A DNA stretch of 64,000 nt from contig NZ_AUDE01000021.1 of assembly GCF_000425305.1 (NCBI RefSeq), positions 43,126 to 107,125 of the forward strand. Direction: 5' to 3'. Made by a program: the position numbers and the translations under genes. Position 1 is the stretch's first letter, and each line of letters begins with the position of its first letter. This document shows, piece after piece, positions 25,822-36,063 of this stretch. This DNA is from Psychroserpens burtonensis DSM 12212 (GTDB taxonomy: Bacteria > Bacteroidota > Bacteroidia > Flavobacteriales > Flavobacteriaceae). The notes beneath the pieces are model-generated. The model did no database searches. It had not been told where the DNA came from and was given only the letters and a program-made list of their open reading frames with translations.

Positions 25822-27577
25822 AACTCAACAACATAATTAAACTTTCAACATCAATCCCAATGGATTGATGTTGTTGTTTTACAGAGGCATGTTCTATAAA
25901 TATATCTGGAACTCCTAACAACTTAATGGGCATTGTATACCCATTCAATGCCGCAAACTCTAGAACTGCACTTCCAAAACCTCCTGTAATAACACCATCT
26001 TCTATAGTTACGATTTCTTCATATGTTTTAAAGATCTCATGTAACAAGTTTTCATCTAACGGTTTCACAAAACGCATATCATAATGTGATATCGCATCAC
26101 TAAACTCACATATTGAGATAGCCTCTTTTACTTGAGTTGCAATAGCACCTAAACTTAATACAGCAAGCTTATTTCCTTTTTTAAGCTGAATCCCCTTACC
26201 TATTTTAAGTTCTGAAAAAGGCTGTTTCCAATCAATAATAGTTCCGCGACCTCTGGGATAACGAATAGCAATAGGATGCTTTAAACCTAATTGAGCTGTA
26301 TACATGATATTGCGTAGTTCAATTTCATTCCGAGGTGCACAAATAATTAAATTTGGAAGACATCTTAAATATGCTAAATCAAAAACACCATGATGCGTCG
26401 CACCATCTTCTCCAACCAAACCAGCACGATCTAGACAGAAAATCACAGGAAGATTTTGTATAGCCACATCATGAATTACCTGATCATAAGCACGCTGCAA
26501 AAATGTAGAATAGATATTACAAAACACGGTCAATCCTTGTGTTGCCATACCAGCAGATAAAGTCACAGCATGTTGCTCTGCAATACCAACATCAAAAGCG
26601 CGATCAGGAATTTGCTCCATCATATACTTCAAAGAACTCCCTGTAGGCATCGCAGGTGTTATCCCCACAATACTTGTATTCATTTTGGCAAGTTCTACAA
26701 TGGTATGACCAAATACATCTTGAAATTTTGGTGGTTGTACTTCTGTTTTCTTCGGAAGGATATCACCTGTAAAAGCGTCAAATTTACCAGGTGCATGGTA
26801 CCTAACCTGATCGTCCTCTGCTTGTCTTAAACCTTTTCCTTTAGTGGTAATTACATGAAGAAATTTAGGCCCTTTAACCGATTTCAATCGCTCTAATTCT
26901 GCAATTAACAATGGTAAATCATGACCGTCAACAGGTCCAGAGTAATTAAAGTTTAAAGCCTCAAAGATATTATCTTGCTTTTCTTTCCCTTTTTTAACAT
27001 TAGTTAAATATTGTTTTAATGCGCCTACACTTGGATCAATACCAATTGCATTATCGTTTAATATTACTAATAAATTAGCAGTAGTCACTCCTGCATGATT
27101 AAGGCCTTCAAAAGCCATTCCACTAGCAATAGAAGCATCACCAATAACCGCAATATGCTGTTTATCTTCTCCTTTTAACTGCGACGCAATTGCCATTCCT
27201 AATGCTGCCGAAATTGATGTGGACGAATGTCCAACACCAAACGTATCATACGCACTCTCATCACGATTAGGGAAACCGCTTATACCATGCTTCTGTCTAT
27301 TCGTATGAAAATCATCTTTTCTACCAGTGAGTATTTTATGACCATAAGCTTGATGACCAACATCCCAAATAAGTTGATCTTTGGGTGTATCAAAAACGTA
27401 GTGCAATGCCAGCGTTAATTCTACAACACCAAGGCTTGCACCAAGATGTCCCTCTTTAGTGGCCACGATATCTATAATAAACTCGCGTAACTCTTTAGCG
27501 AGTTGAGGCAGCTCATTAGGATTTAATTGTCTTAAATCTTTAGGGAAATTGATATGTTCTAAAATAGAAGAAGCCAT
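25799..27577 (-). CDS. dxs: 1-deoxy-D-xylulose-5-phosphate synthase
   Basis: A 592-residue thiamine-diphosphate enzyme joining pyruvate and glyceraldehyde 3-phosphate, the first step of the MEP isoprenoid pathway. N-terminal GHLGASLGVVELTLALHYVF and the ThDP/Mg motif GDASIASGMAFEGLNHAG are present; the central IAEQHAVTLSAGMATQG holds the catalytic Glu; DRAGLVGEDGATHHG is diagnostic for Dxs. It is a little shorter than the E. coli enzyme (about 620). Cytoplasmic. Divergent from tadA; TATTTTTG at 27582-27589 (minus) could be its -7 element. Confidence 0.95.
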   Translation of the reverse strand: MASSILEHINFPKDLRQLNPNELPQLAKELREFIIDIVATKEGHLGASLGVVELTLALHYVFDTPKDQLIWDVGHQAYGHKILTGRKDDFHTNRQKHGISGFPNRDESAYDTFGVGHSSTSISAALGMAIASQLKGEDKQHIAVIGDASIASGMAFEGLNHAGVTTANLLVILNDNAIGIDPSVGALKQYLTNVKKGKEKQDNIFEALNFNYSGPVDGHDLPLLIAELERLKSVKGPKFLHVITTKGKGLRQAEDDQVRYHAPGKFDAFTGDILPKKTEVQPPKFQDVFGHTIVELAKMNTSIVGITPAMPTGSSLKYMMEQIPDRAFDVGIAEQHAVTLSAGMATQGLTVFCNIYSTFLQRAYDQVIHDVAIQNLPVIFCLDRAGLVGEDGATHHGVFDLAYLRCLPNLIICAPRNEIELRNIMYTAQLGLKHPIAIRYPRGRGTIIDWKQPFSELKIGKGIQLKKGNKLAVLSLGAIATQVKEAISICEFSDAISHYDMRFVKPLDENLLHEIFKTYEEIVTIEDGVITGGFGSAVLEFAALNGYTMPIKLLGVPDIFIEHASVKQQHQSIGIDVESLIMLLSSIALRLQ

Positions 27578-27648
27578 TTAACAAAAATACGACAATTGAC
27601 ACTCATTTCTATGACTATAATTATTTGAATTTTTTTACATTTACAACT

Positions 27649-28098
27649 ATGGAAAATCCTTTTGACGACACCTATTACATGAAAAAAGCCTTACAAGAGG
27701 CAGAAGAAGCTTTTGATAAAGGTGAAATTCCAGTAGGCGCAATCATCGTTATAAAAGACAGAATCATTGCGAGAACGCATAACCTCACTGAGCTTTTAAA
27801 TGACGTCACTGCACATGCCGAAATGCAAGCCATCACAGCAGCAGCTAATTTTTTAGGTGGAAAGTATTTAACCAATTGCACACTTTACGTGACTTTAGAA
27901 CCCTGTCAAATGTGTGCAGGTGCTTTGTATTGGAGTCAAGTTTCTAAAATTGTCTATGGTGCACGCGATGAAGAACGTGGTTGCATTGCTTTAGACACAA
28001 AATTACATCCCAAAACTAAAATGACTGGCGGTGTTTTAGCTGAAGAGGCTTCGGCTTTATTAAAACGCTTTTTTATTGAAAAGCGCAATTTGAATTGA
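27649..28098 (+). CDS. tadA: tRNA-specific adenosine deaminase-type nucleoside deaminase
   Basis: A 149-residue zinc deaminase from the ATG at 27649. Catalytic His56-Ala57-Glu58 in TAHAEMQAI and zinc cysteines Cys86 and Cys89 in EPCQMCAGAL; DTYYMKKALQEAEEAF at the start and GGVLAEEASALLKRFF at the end fit TadA. It converts adenosine 34 of tRNA-Arg to inosine; substrate is inferred from the family. An 8-codon upstream extension was rejected because it lies in AT-rich promoter-like sequence. Confidence 0.85.
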   Translation: MENPFDDTYYMKKALQEAEEAFDKGEIPVGAIIVIKDRIIARTHNLTELLNDVTAHAEMQAITAAANFLGGKYLTNCTLYVTLEPCQMCAGALYWSQVSKIVYGARDEERGCIALDTKLHPKTKMTGGVLAEEASALLKRFFIEKRNLN

Positions 28099-28263
28099 AA
28101 CTAAAAAAATAAGATTTCTTACAGGGTGAACCGATTTTAGAAACGCCTTGAATAAAGCAACAACTGAAATATTTATATCCAGGCATTCATCAAATAAAAT
28201 CAATGATTACAGCCTAATCACATCGATGCTTGTTTAAACGCTTTGACAACTCAAAAACAATAG

Positions 28264-28297
28264 ACAAAAAAAACGCCTAACTCTCGTTAGCCGCTAA
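28264..28297 (-). terminator. Terminator of the csp-like gene
   Basis: On the minus strand GCGGCTAAC, GAGA, GTTAGGCG and eight Ts. It lies 20 bp after the stop of the shortened cold-shock gene. Confidence 0.75.
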
Positions 28298-28318
28298 AAC
28301 TACAATAAAGTATGTCTC

Positions 28319-28426
28319 TTAGAGAACTTGCACATTAGCTGCAACCACTCCTTTTTTTCCTTCTTCTTCGTTGGTAATGAATCCAAACCCTTTTGAGTCA
28401 TTAAAAAATTTAACTGTTCCAGTCAT
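28319..28426 (-). CDS. Internally deleted cold-shock (Csp-like) protein, 35 residues
   Basis: From the ATG at 28426 it reads MTGTVKFFNDSKGFGFITNE, the normal start of a cold-shock protein including the RNP1 motif (KGFGFIT), then jumps at EEGK to KKGVVAANVQVL, the usual last strand. The centre with RNP2 (FVH) and about 28 residues is missing. A repeated EEGK-type codon stretch at both ends of the loss suggests a slip or recombination deletion. The reading frame is kept. A longer upstream frame (to 28510) was rejected as a start. Probably non-functional as a nucleic-acid binder, although a terminator is preserved. Confidence 0.75.
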   Translation of the reverse strand: MTGTVKFFNDSKGFGFITNEEEGKKGVVAANVQVL

Positions 28427-28580
28427 TCTAAAAAATGTATTAATTAAGATATAAAGGTAAAATTTAAAATAATTAGGCATGTTAATAAATTGTAATTTTT
28501 TTATCTCCATAGCTCGAAATTGAGCCTAACCGGTGTAATTAACTTCGGAAATTTTAAAGATCTAAAATTGTAACATTATA

Positions 28581-28817
28581 TTAATGCTTTCCTCTTTTCT
28601 GATTATCTCTCATCTTATCAAGATTCTCTTGTGTGAGCATATAATCCTTAAGATTTTTACCTTTCCAGGTATGATATGCAAACAAAGGAAAAGCGACTAA
28701 AAAGAGACCTAAAACACCAAAACCAATTAGCTTTTGAGCATATTCAACCTCCAATATATAGCCACATAATATACTTCCCATAGACGCTAAAAAAGCAATA
28801 AGAATAAAGTACTTCAT
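28581..28817 (-). CDS. Small two-helix membrane protein
   Basis: A 78-residue protein with two hydrophobic segments (about residues 2-24 and 30-49: YFILIAFLASMGSILCGYIL and GFGVLGLFLVAFPLFAY) and a basic, helical tail (WKGKNLKDYM, NLDKMRDNQKRGKH). Eleven base pairs after the ClC gene, so it is likely cotranscribed. A conserved flavobacterial protein by appearance, function unknown. Confidence 0.7.
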   Translation of the reverse strand: MKYFILIAFLASMGSILCGYILEVEYAQKLIGFGVLGLFLVAFPLFAYHTWKGKNLKDYMLTQENLDKMRDNQKRGKH

Positions 28818-28828
28818 TATATTTAGAT

Positions 28829-30607
28829 TTAGGATGTAAAATTAATCAATTCCCGTCTGTAAGCAGTCAATAACTTTGATTTTGAAACAAATCCGTAATA
28901 ATTTCCTTTTTTAATAACGGGAAGATTCCAAGCACTACTATCTTGAAATTTACGCATCACCTCTTTCATAGAATCACTTTCATAATAAATATAATCTGGT
29001 GGATTATGCATAAATGTCTCAACGGAAGTCGTTTCATAAAGCGATTGATCAAACATGACTGTTCTTATATCATCCAATAAAATAATCCCAACGAGATATC
29101 CATTTTCATCTACTACAGGAAATAAATTTCTACTGGATTTTGAAACTCCTTTAAGCAACATCTCACCAAGCGACATATCAGGATTTAGAATTGTAAAATC
29201 CTGCTCAATAACACTATCAAGTTCCATTAATGTTAAAACCGATTGATCTTTATCATGCGTCAAGAGATCTCCTTTTTCGGCAAGTTCTTTAGTATAAATC
29301 GTGTGTTCTACTGCGCTTTTTGTGATAATAAACGACATAGAAACTGTAATCATTAAGGGCACAAATAATTGGTAACCACCAGTAATTTCGGCAATCAAGA
29401 AAATAGCAGTCAGTGGTGCATGAAGTACACCTGCAATTAATCCTGCCATCCCAAGGAGTGTAAAATTAGATTCCGACACCTGAAAACCTAAGCCAATATT
29501 ATTAATGATTTTTGCCACTACATTGCCTAAGGCGCTCCCCATTACCATAGTTGGAATGATAATTCCTCCCGCTCCACCTGCTGCAAATGTTGTCGTCATC
29601 GCAATAGCTTTGAAAATAGTAATCCCAAACAGTAAGGCAATGACCACCCAGATATTATCAAGATAATCATCAAAAGGCGTTTTACCTAGTGCATGCAAAT
29701 GATTTCCATCGAGTAAATCATTGATAAACCCGAAGCCTTCACCATACAGTGGCGGTATAAAATACAGCATCACACCGATGGCCAAACCGCCAACGATGAG
29801 TTTTTGTCCACTGGTTTTAAAGCGTTCAAAAAACTTATAAACTGCAAAATACATCTTAGAAAAATAGATGGATGCAATACCGGTTCCTATACCTAATACA
29901 ATAAAAAACAAAGTATCTCTCAATACAAATGGAGTCGCTATATTGTAATTGAAAAGCACACCATTTCCGACGAAAAAATAAGACGTCAATACAGAAGATA
30001 CCGAAGCGATTAATAATGGCAATAACGATGCAAAAGTTAAGTCTAGACTAAACACCTCTATCGCAAAAATAATCGCTGCTATTGGCGATTGAAAAATAGA
30101 CGCAATTGCGCCAGCTGCCGCACAACCGATGAGCAAAGTTCTCGTCTTTCTGTCTACATGAAATAACTGACCTATATTAGAGCTCACCGCAGAAGCAGAA
30201 GCAATCGCAGGACCAAGTAACCCAACCGAACCTCCAAAACCAGCAGTTAAAGGTGCGGTAATTAATGGTAAATAAATTTTACTTCGTTTGAGCAAACCGT
30301 TCTTTTTTGACAATGAAAAAAGAATACTAGGGATTGCATGTTCAATCTTTTGTTTGGATACATATTTCACAAATAAATAGACTAGCCCAAGTCCAATTAT
30401 GGGCAGAATAAAATAAATACTGTTACGAGATACAATAACGAGATGCTCAAGAATCCATTGAATCCCGTAGGTAATATTCTTTATCGTTACAGACACTAAT
30501 CCAGACAATAACCCAACGAGCATCGCGAGTAAAAACACGAAGTTTTTTTGCGAAATATATTTATATCGCAAAATAAGTAAACGCTTTATGAATGGTTTGA
30601 TTGGCAT
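28829..30607 (-). CDS. ClC chloride channel/transporter family protein with CBS domains
   Basis: A 592-residue protein: ClC membrane core (about residues 20-430) then two CBS domains (about 440-590; MSLGEMLLKGVSKSSRNLFP and VVDENGYLVGI). ClC landmarks include AIPSILFSLS, the second signature region GFGGSVGLLGP and GGAGGIIIPTMVMGSALG. The position of the gating glutamate (G-x-E-G-P in exchangers) is Leu131 here, so coupled chloride/proton exchange is doubtful and a passive channel is more plausible. Inner membrane. First of two genes; aspS upstream has its own terminator. Confidence 0.85.
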   Translation of the reverse strand: MPIKPFIKRLLILRYKYISQKNFVFLLAMLVGLLSGLVSVTIKNITYGIQWILEHLVIVSRNSIYFILPIIGLGLVYLFVKYVSKQKIEHAIPSILFSLSKKNGLLKRSKIYLPLITAPLTAGFGGSVGLLGPAIASASAVSSNIGQLFHVDRKTRTLLIGCAAAGAIASIFQSPIAAIIFAIEVFSLDLTFASLLPLLIASVSSVLTSYFFVGNGVLFNYNIATPFVLRDTLFFIVLGIGTGIASIYFSKMYFAVYKFFERFKTSGQKLIVGGLAIGVMLYFIPPLYGEGFGFINDLLDGNHLHALGKTPFDDYLDNIWVVIALLFGITIFKAIAMTTTFAAGGAGGIIIPTMVMGSALGNVVAKIINNIGLGFQVSESNFTLLGMAGLIAGVLHAPLTAIFLIAEITGGYQLFVPLMITVSMSFIITKSAVEHTIYTKELAEKGDLLTHDKDQSVLTLMELDSVIEQDFTILNPDMSLGEMLLKGVSKSSRNLFPVVDENGYLVGIILLDDIRTVMFDQSLYETTSVETFMHNPPDYIYYESDSMKEVMRKFQDSSAWNLPVIKKGNYYGFVSKSKLLTAYRRELINFTS

Positions 30608-30615
30608 GGATTAAA

Positions 30616-30654
30616 ACTACTAAAAAATCCTGCAAAACGCAGGATTTAGTAGTT
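30616..30654 (-). terminator. Terminator of aspS
   Basis: On the minus strand AACTACTAAATCCTGC pairs with GCAGGATTTTTTAGTAGTT around GTTTT, with extra Ts bulged. The 5' arm overlaps the aspS stop. Confidence 0.75.
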
Positions 30655-32407
30655 ATGATTTTAAGTTGAGTTTTAAACTCAACTCTGTTAGTTGTTGATC
30701 ATCAATTGGTGCAGGTGCATCTATCATCACATCACGACCATTATTGTTTTTTGGGAAGGCGATAAAATCTCGAATGGTTTCTTGTCCGCCAAGAATGGCA
30801 ACCAATCTATCCAATCCAAAAGCGAGTCCTCCATGAGGAGGCGCTCCATATTGAAATGCATCCATTAAGAATCCAAACTGTGCTTCTGCTTCTTCTGGTG
30901 TAAACCCTAAATATTCAAACATTAACGCTTGCGTTTCTTTATCATGAATACGAATAGAACCTCCACCAATCTCGTTTCCGTTAAGGACTAAATCGTAAGC
31001 ATTGGCTTTCACATCTCCTGGGTTTGTTTTCAATAATTCTAACTGTCCCGGTTTAGGTGATGTAAATGGGTGGTGCATGGCATGAAAACGCTCTGAATCT
31101 TCATCCCATTCTAAAAGCGGGAAATCCATAACCCACAATGGCGCAAAAACTTTAGGATCTCTTAATCCTAAACGTTCTGCTAATTCCATACGTAAAGCAC
31201 TTAATTGCGCTCTCACTTTATTGGCATTTCCTGAAAGCACACAAACTAAATCTCCAGCTTTTGCTCCGGTAACTTCTGCCCATTTTGCTAAATCATCTTG
31301 GTCGTAAAATTTATCTACAGAGGATTTGAAACTTCCATCATCGTTACATCTAGAGTATATCATGCCTAAAGCACCAACTTGTGGACGCCTTACCCAATCA
31401 ATTAATTTATCGATTTCTTTTCTAGTATAGCTATTCCCACCAGGTACTGCGATACCGACAACTAATTCTGCAGCATTAAATACGCCGAATTCTTTATGTT
31501 GCGCAACAGCGTTCAATTCTCCAAAGGCCATTCCAAAACGGATGTCTGGTTTATCATTTCCGTAGAGACGCATCGCATCGTCATACAACATTCTTGGGAA
31601 CTTTTCAAACTCAACGCCATTCACTTCTTTAAGTAAATGGCGTGTCAACCCTTCAAATGTATTTAAAATATCTTCTTGATCAATGAATGCCATTTCGCAG
31701 TCAATCTGAGTAAACTCAGGCTGTCTATCAGCTCGTAAATCTTCATCTCTAAAGCATTTTACAATCTGAAAATACTTATCCATACCACCAACCATAAGCA
31801 ATTGCTTAAACGTTTGAGGCGATTGTGGCAAGGCATAAAACTGACCAGCATTCATTCTTGAAGGCACTACAAAATCACGCGCACCTTCTGGTGTTGACTT
31901 TATTAAATACGGTGTTTCTACCTCTATAAACCCATCCTGAGACAAATAATTCCGCACTTCTTGAGTCACTTTATGTCTAAAAATCAAGTTCTCTCTTACT
32001 GGATTGCGACGAATATCGAGATAACGATATTTCATACGTAATTCTTCACCACCATCTGTATCATCTTCAATCGTAAACGGTGGTAATTTTGATTTGTTTA
32101 GAATCGTTAATTCAGATACTAGAATCTCAATATCACCAGTTGGCATATTAGGATTTTTAGAGGCACGCTCAATGACTTTTCCTTTGACTTGGACAACGAA
32201 TTCTCGACCTAAATCTTCGGCACGTTTCATCATTTCTTTTGGTGTGCGCTCTTCATCAAAAACAAGTTGCGTCATCCCGTAACGATCACGAAGATCGACC
32301 CAAATGATAAAACCCTTATTTCTAGATTTTTGAACCCAACCAGAAAGGGTAACTTCTGTATTGATATGTGATGCTCTTAACTCACCACAATTGTGACTTC
32401 TGTACAT
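30653..32407 (-). CDS. aspS: Aspartate--tRNA ligase
   Basis: A 584-residue bacterial-type class II synthetase. An OB-fold anticodon domain leads ([23 protein letters not shown], residues about 17-40), motif 2 is [20 protein letters not shown], the bacterial GAD insertion follows, and motif 3 is [14 protein letters not shown]. It charges tRNA-Asp in the cytoplasm. On the minus strand a TAAATTTG (32459-32466) 52 bp upstream is a possible -7 promoter element. Confidence 0.96.
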   Translation of the reverse strand: MYRSHNCGELRASHINTEVTLSGWVQKSRNKGFIIWVDLRDRYGMTQLVFDEERTPKEMMKRAEDLGREFVVQVKGKVIERASKNPNMPTGDIEILVSELTILNKSKLPPFTIEDDTDGGEELRMKYRYLDIRRNPVRENLIFRHKVTQEVRNYLSQDGFIEVETPYLIKSTPEGARDFVVPSRMNAGQFYALPQSPQTFKQLLMVGGMDKYFQIVKCFRDEDLRADRQPEFTQIDCEMAFIDQEDILNTFEGLTRHLLKEVNGVEFEKFPRMLYDDAMRLYGNDKPDIRFGMAFGELNAVAQHKEFGVFNAAELVVGIAVPGGNSYTRKEIDKLIDWVRRPQVGALGMIYSRCNDDGSFKSSVDKFYDQDDLAKWAEVTGAKAGDLVCVLSGNANKVRAQLSALRMELAERLGLRDPKVFAPLWVMDFPLLEWDEDSERFHAMHHPFTSPKPGQLELLKTNPGDVKANAYDLVLNGNEIGGGSIRIHDKETQALMFEYLGFTPEEAEAQFGFLMDAFQYGAPPHGGLAFGLDRLVAILGGQETIRDFIAFPKNNNGRDVMIDAPAPIDDQQLTELSLKLNLKS

Positions 32408-32763
32408 AATAAAATAATTAGGACACCTCTATTAAAATGCGTTGGTGTTTACCGGTTGCAAATTTAATAAGTTAATGGGTTTAATTGAATGAAATAAGAA
32501 GTTTTATATTCAATGTCAGGTTGAGCGCAGTCGAAACCTCTTAAAATTCGTATTTCCAAAGACATTTCGTTTTACTACATAAGCTACTTTCAAAGACAAT
32601 ATATTCCCATTTCAGTAACGTTCTAGGTAACAATAAAACAAACAAAATAATTATGAAACATTATTAATTCCAAAACAATTTACTAAATATTAAAAAAAGC
32701 ACAACGCTATGTTATGCTTTTTGAACTTATAATTAGCCTAATACTCTTATTTTATGTTAATTT
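32408..32763. other. 356-bp intergenic region with repeat and terminator
   Basis: No gene seen. It contains a possible aspS promoter element at 32459-32466, a single copy of a GGTTGAGCGCAGTCGAAACC sequence (32514-32538) that I recognise from other Flavobacteriaceae as an interspersed intergenic repeat, and a terminator for the following minus-strand T9SS gene (32691-32722). Confidence 0.55.
32691..32722 (-). terminator. Terminator of the T9SS lipase-like gene
   Basis: On the minus strand AGCATAAC, ATAGC, GTTGTGCT and seven Ts, one mismatch in the stem. It resembles the hairpin at 36722-36742. Confidence 0.7.
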
Positions 32764-35700
32764 CTATTTCACCAAAACCTGATGCGTTTCGATATTTTCA
32801 CCTACATAAATTTTGAGCACATAAACACCTGGATGTAATCTAGACACATTAAATTGAGCACCATTACGCTGCATATCAACTTTAAGTTTTGATTTACCAA
32901 GCACATCAAATAATTCTCCAGAGACTTTAGTGTTTTCTTGGGTTTGTTCTTTCTCGTTTGTTACCAAATCTATATGTACGATGTCTTTGGATGGATTGGG
33001 ATATACACTATAATTAGTTGCCATTCGAGGATAAAATTGTGGGTCTCCAGCTTCATTAACATAAAACGTTTTATTAACTGGATAAAAGCCACAACTATTG
33101 GTCACTCTACTTTGAATCGTGTAATTACCCTCTGGTGTGGACGAATTTGCAGTAACCACAACGGTATTACCACTACCACCAGTGGATTGGATATTAAAAT
33201 TAATTGAAGCATTAGGATAGGAGTTACTAAAGATTACCCAATCTATAGAGTTCCATACTCGTACATTAGAAGTATTTACTGTAAAAACAGCAGAATCAGT
33301 TGGGCCAGGATATAAATCACTATCACCTGTTACCAGCACTGAACCATTAACTGTAAGCCGACCAAAATGTATTGTTTTATTGAAAGATATATTATTACCA
33401 CAACGATTCGTATCTACTGAGGCATTTAAAGTAACAGTACCATTGTAACCTCCAGCTCTAGTTATTGTAATCTGCGTTACATCAAACATATTCTCGGTAA
33501 TGGTAGCTGCATTTGCGGGAGTAATGGTCCAATCTATATCGGTTGCTGCAGGAATATCAACTGAGTAATTAGCGGTATTGCAAAGTAATCCTGGACCTGA
33601 GATTGTACCATTATTATCACAAATAAACGTACAATCAAAATTGTAATTTGGAATTACAGCACTTAACTCTGCTGCTAGCCAATCTCCATTTCTAGGGTTA
33701 AAGGATATATGTGCTTCATTAGTATTACCATTGTTTAAAGATGTGGTAAAATTATCAAAAGGTATAGCTTTACTTCCAGTTGGTGGGTTTTCTGCATTAT
33801 ATCTTATTAAATAATCAGCATTATTAAGCGTTGTATTTCCTCCTCCAACATCTAGAGCTGTTGGTGTGGATATAAAGTTAAAACTATTTGCCGATCTACC
33901 AGTTAAATTAAGATTGACCAACCAATTATTTATCGATTCGTCATTTATGCTGGCAAGGTCAAAAGAAACTGGATAGAAACCTCCGGGATAAGAATCAAAC
34001 GGGAGTTGTACTGTACTTGGATTGTCTTCCTCCCGATTAGTAATATTAATATTATAAGCTAAGGTAAAAAGCAGAAAATTTATTTTTTTTGTGATACGAA
34101 TACGTCCTTTATAGATATTTGCTGTCTGTCCGTTATTTGGTAATGTCTTTGCCTCAAACCTTGCATTGAGATTAGTTCTACCGGGTAGCAATCCTGCTAA
34201 ATATGCTGGATCATCTAGTATAATAGCTAAAGCAGCATATCCAATATTTTCTCCAAATATTAATAAAGGGAAATAGTTGATTATTATATCTAGTAAAATA
34301 GTTGGTTCTATATCACCACTTAAAAATAGTAGTTCTTGTTGTACTCCTAATTCCTGAAAATTAGCGCAATGGCTCCCATTACTAATTGCAATGTTTCTAG
34401 TTTGTGTAGGATAACCGAGTAGTTGTAAGTCTGCTTGCCATGTATCAAAAGCTGCATTATCTATATTAAAATTACCATTTATAGTATTACTCAAAAGTTG
34501 ACGTGTACCAGGACTATTGAATACATCTTGAATATCGCTAATAGTTACTGAACCACCACCTGCAGCAGGCAGATCAAAGTCCCCTACCGGTGTACTTACA
34601 AACTGATCTGATAAATGTCTTGCTAAAAATTGTATCCCCAAAGGGATATTAGCACCTTGGTGTGGTGCATCATGGCTAATGTAGAGACTTGTATCGTGAT
34701 CTAGGTTTTGGTTGTCTTCCATATCTGCCAAAGCATAACGCGCAATAACACCACCCATACTTTGACCGAGAACTACGTTTTGTATGTTTGGGTCTGTTTT
34801 GGTATCATTGACCCACTCTATAATATCTTCTAATAATAAGGCATTGCGCCTCAAATCATCTCTACCTTGATCCCAGTTTACATAAATAATGTCATAGTTG
34901 GCTATTTCTGCGCCTAGATTTCCTGCTTGAAAAGATGCTTCAGTAATAAAGTTTCCAATATCATTTTCACCCAAAGGATTTTCATTTCCCAATAGACCGC
35001 TTTCAAAACCTTCGGCAACAATAAGTGGGTTTGTAATATCGTCACAAAAGTTTCCGCTATTATAAGCAATTTGTATGGTTGCGGAGTTCGCAACGCCATC
35101 AAATGTTTGCGTGCCTTGAAATTCAAATTGGTCGTACAACAAACCTAGAGGGTTTGATGGGTCACAAGATTCAGTAACGAGGCGTTTCAGTCCTCCAGAG
35201 TTTCCGATACCTATCGGAGCAGTTTGATCACCAACAATAAGTTTACTATGGCTATATAATGTTTGATTACCTGCTATAGTTATTTTATAATCCCAATCAT
35301 AGGTACCTGCATTGGCGTAACTCACATTTACACTCTGTCCTATAGTAAGTGTTTGGTAACCGTTACCGTCATTAAAATCTACAGCGATACTTTGTACTTG
35401 TGTGCTTTGGTTGGTGTACCACAAATTTGCAGGCAATTTGACCTCCATGTTTTTGTAGTTGTAATAAAGTATTGGAGCAGTCATCATAAATACATCAGCA
35501 GTCTCATAAGGGTTTTGCCATACGCCTTTATCATATTTATCATAAAGCCTATTTCTACTTACTCTAATTGCATTTGGGTGCGCATTCTCACGTATTCTTG
35601 AGTATTTGTAATATAAACCAGAAAGTGCGATGGTATAAGGTGTACGTTCTGCATTCCAGTTATTTTCAAACTGATTAGGGTTCACCAAACCTGCAACGTT

Positions 35701-35982
35701 TGTTTTAGTACGAGCCATTAACAAGGTATTATAACCTGAGGTATAGATTCCTTTATGTACATAATTAGTATCATTTGCCACACCTTTATAGGAGCGGATA
35801 TCTACAAACTCCATAGCATAATCTAGTAATAAATCATGAGGAACTTTGTCAAGATCTACTCCTGCAAAGACATTATTAATGGTGTTTTTAAAATTGTGGG
35901 ATACGGTTTGCGCATTGAGACTTAAGCTTAGTCCTAATAGTACACACAGAAAAAATCTGCGTAAATAAGTAAAAATTTTCAT
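32764..35982 (-). CDS. T9SS-secreted alpha/beta-hydrolase (lipase/esterase-like) protein
   Basis: A 1072-residue exported protein. Signal peptide (about residues 1-25, ending SLNAQ), a long N-terminal region (to about 310), then an alpha/beta-hydrolase core: NPLIVAEGFESG, the oxyanion-like IIYVNWDQGRDD, and nucleophile elbow GQSMGG with Ser408, followed by YISHDAPHQGANIPLG. This order resembles PGAP1-like or lipase-type hydrolases. PKD/immunoglobulin-like segments follow (about 800-980), and a type A T9SS domain ends it (YPNPSKDIVHID, LFDVLGKSKLKVDM, GVYVLKIYVG). Likely cell-surface or secreted esterase; the substrate is not visible. Confidence 0.8.
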   Translation of the reverse strand: MKIFTYLRRFFLCVLLGLSLSLNAQTVSHNFKNTINNVFAGVDLDKVPHDLLLDYAMEFVDIRSYKGVANDTNYVHKGIYTSGYNTLLMARTKTNVAGLVNPNQFENNWNAERTPYTIALSGLYYKYSRIRENAHPNAIRVSRNRLYDKYDKGVWQNPYETADVFMMTAPILYYNYKNMEVKLPANLWYTNQSTQVQSIAVDFNDGNGYQTLTIGQSVNVSYANAGTYDWDYKITIAGNQTLYSHSKLIVGDQTAPIGIGNSGGLKRLVTESCDPSNPLGLLYDQFEFQGTQTFDGVANSATIQIAYNSGNFCDDITNPLIVAEGFESGLLGNENPLGENDIGNFITEASFQAGNLGAEIANYDIIYVNWDQGRDDLRRNALLLEDIIEWVNDTKTDPNIQNVVLGQSMGGVIARYALADMEDNQNLDHDTSLYISHDAPHQGANIPLGIQFLARHLSDQFVSTPVGDFDLPAAGGGSVTISDIQDVFNSPGTRQLLSNTINGNFNIDNAAFDTWQADLQLLGYPTQTRNIAISNGSHCANFQELGVQQELLFLSGDIEPTILLDIIINYFPLLIFGENIGYAALAIILDDPAYLAGLLPGRTNLNARFEAKTLPNNGQTANIYKGRIRITKKINFLLFTLAYNINITNREEDNPSTVQLPFDSYPGGFYPVSFDLASINDESINNWLVNLNLTGRSANSFNFISTPTALDVGGGNTTLNNADYLIRYNAENPPTGSKAIPFDNFTTSLNNGNTNEAHISFNPRNGDWLAAELSAVIPNYNFDCTFICDNNGTISGPGLLCNTANYSVDIPAATDIDWTITPANAATITENMFDVTQITITRAGGYNGTVTLNASVDTNRCGNNISFNKTIHFGRLTVNGSVLVTGDSDLYPGPTDSAVFTVNTSNVRVWNSIDWVIFSNSYPNASINFNIQSTGGSGNTVVVTANSSTPEGNYTIQSRVTNSCGFYPVNKTFYVNEAGDPQFYPRMATNYSVYPNPSKDIVHIDLVTNEKEQTQENTKVSGELFDVLGKSKLKVDMQRNGAQFNVSRLHPGVYVLKIYVGENIETHQVLVK

Positions 35983-36034
35983 AAATTTGATTTTTGTTTA
36001 TAGATTAATAATGTAGTGAGTCTGTATTCAAGTT

Positions 36035-36059
36035 AAGCCCAGTTACAGCTGGGCTTTTT
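36035..36059. terminator. Hairpin terminator after the 178-residue lipoprotein gene
   Basis: AAGCCCAG, TTACAG, CTGGGCTT with five Ts on the plus strand and a T-rich exit on the minus strand. It lies between the lipoprotein stop and the T9SS start. Confidence 0.7.
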
Positions 36060-36063
36060 CATT

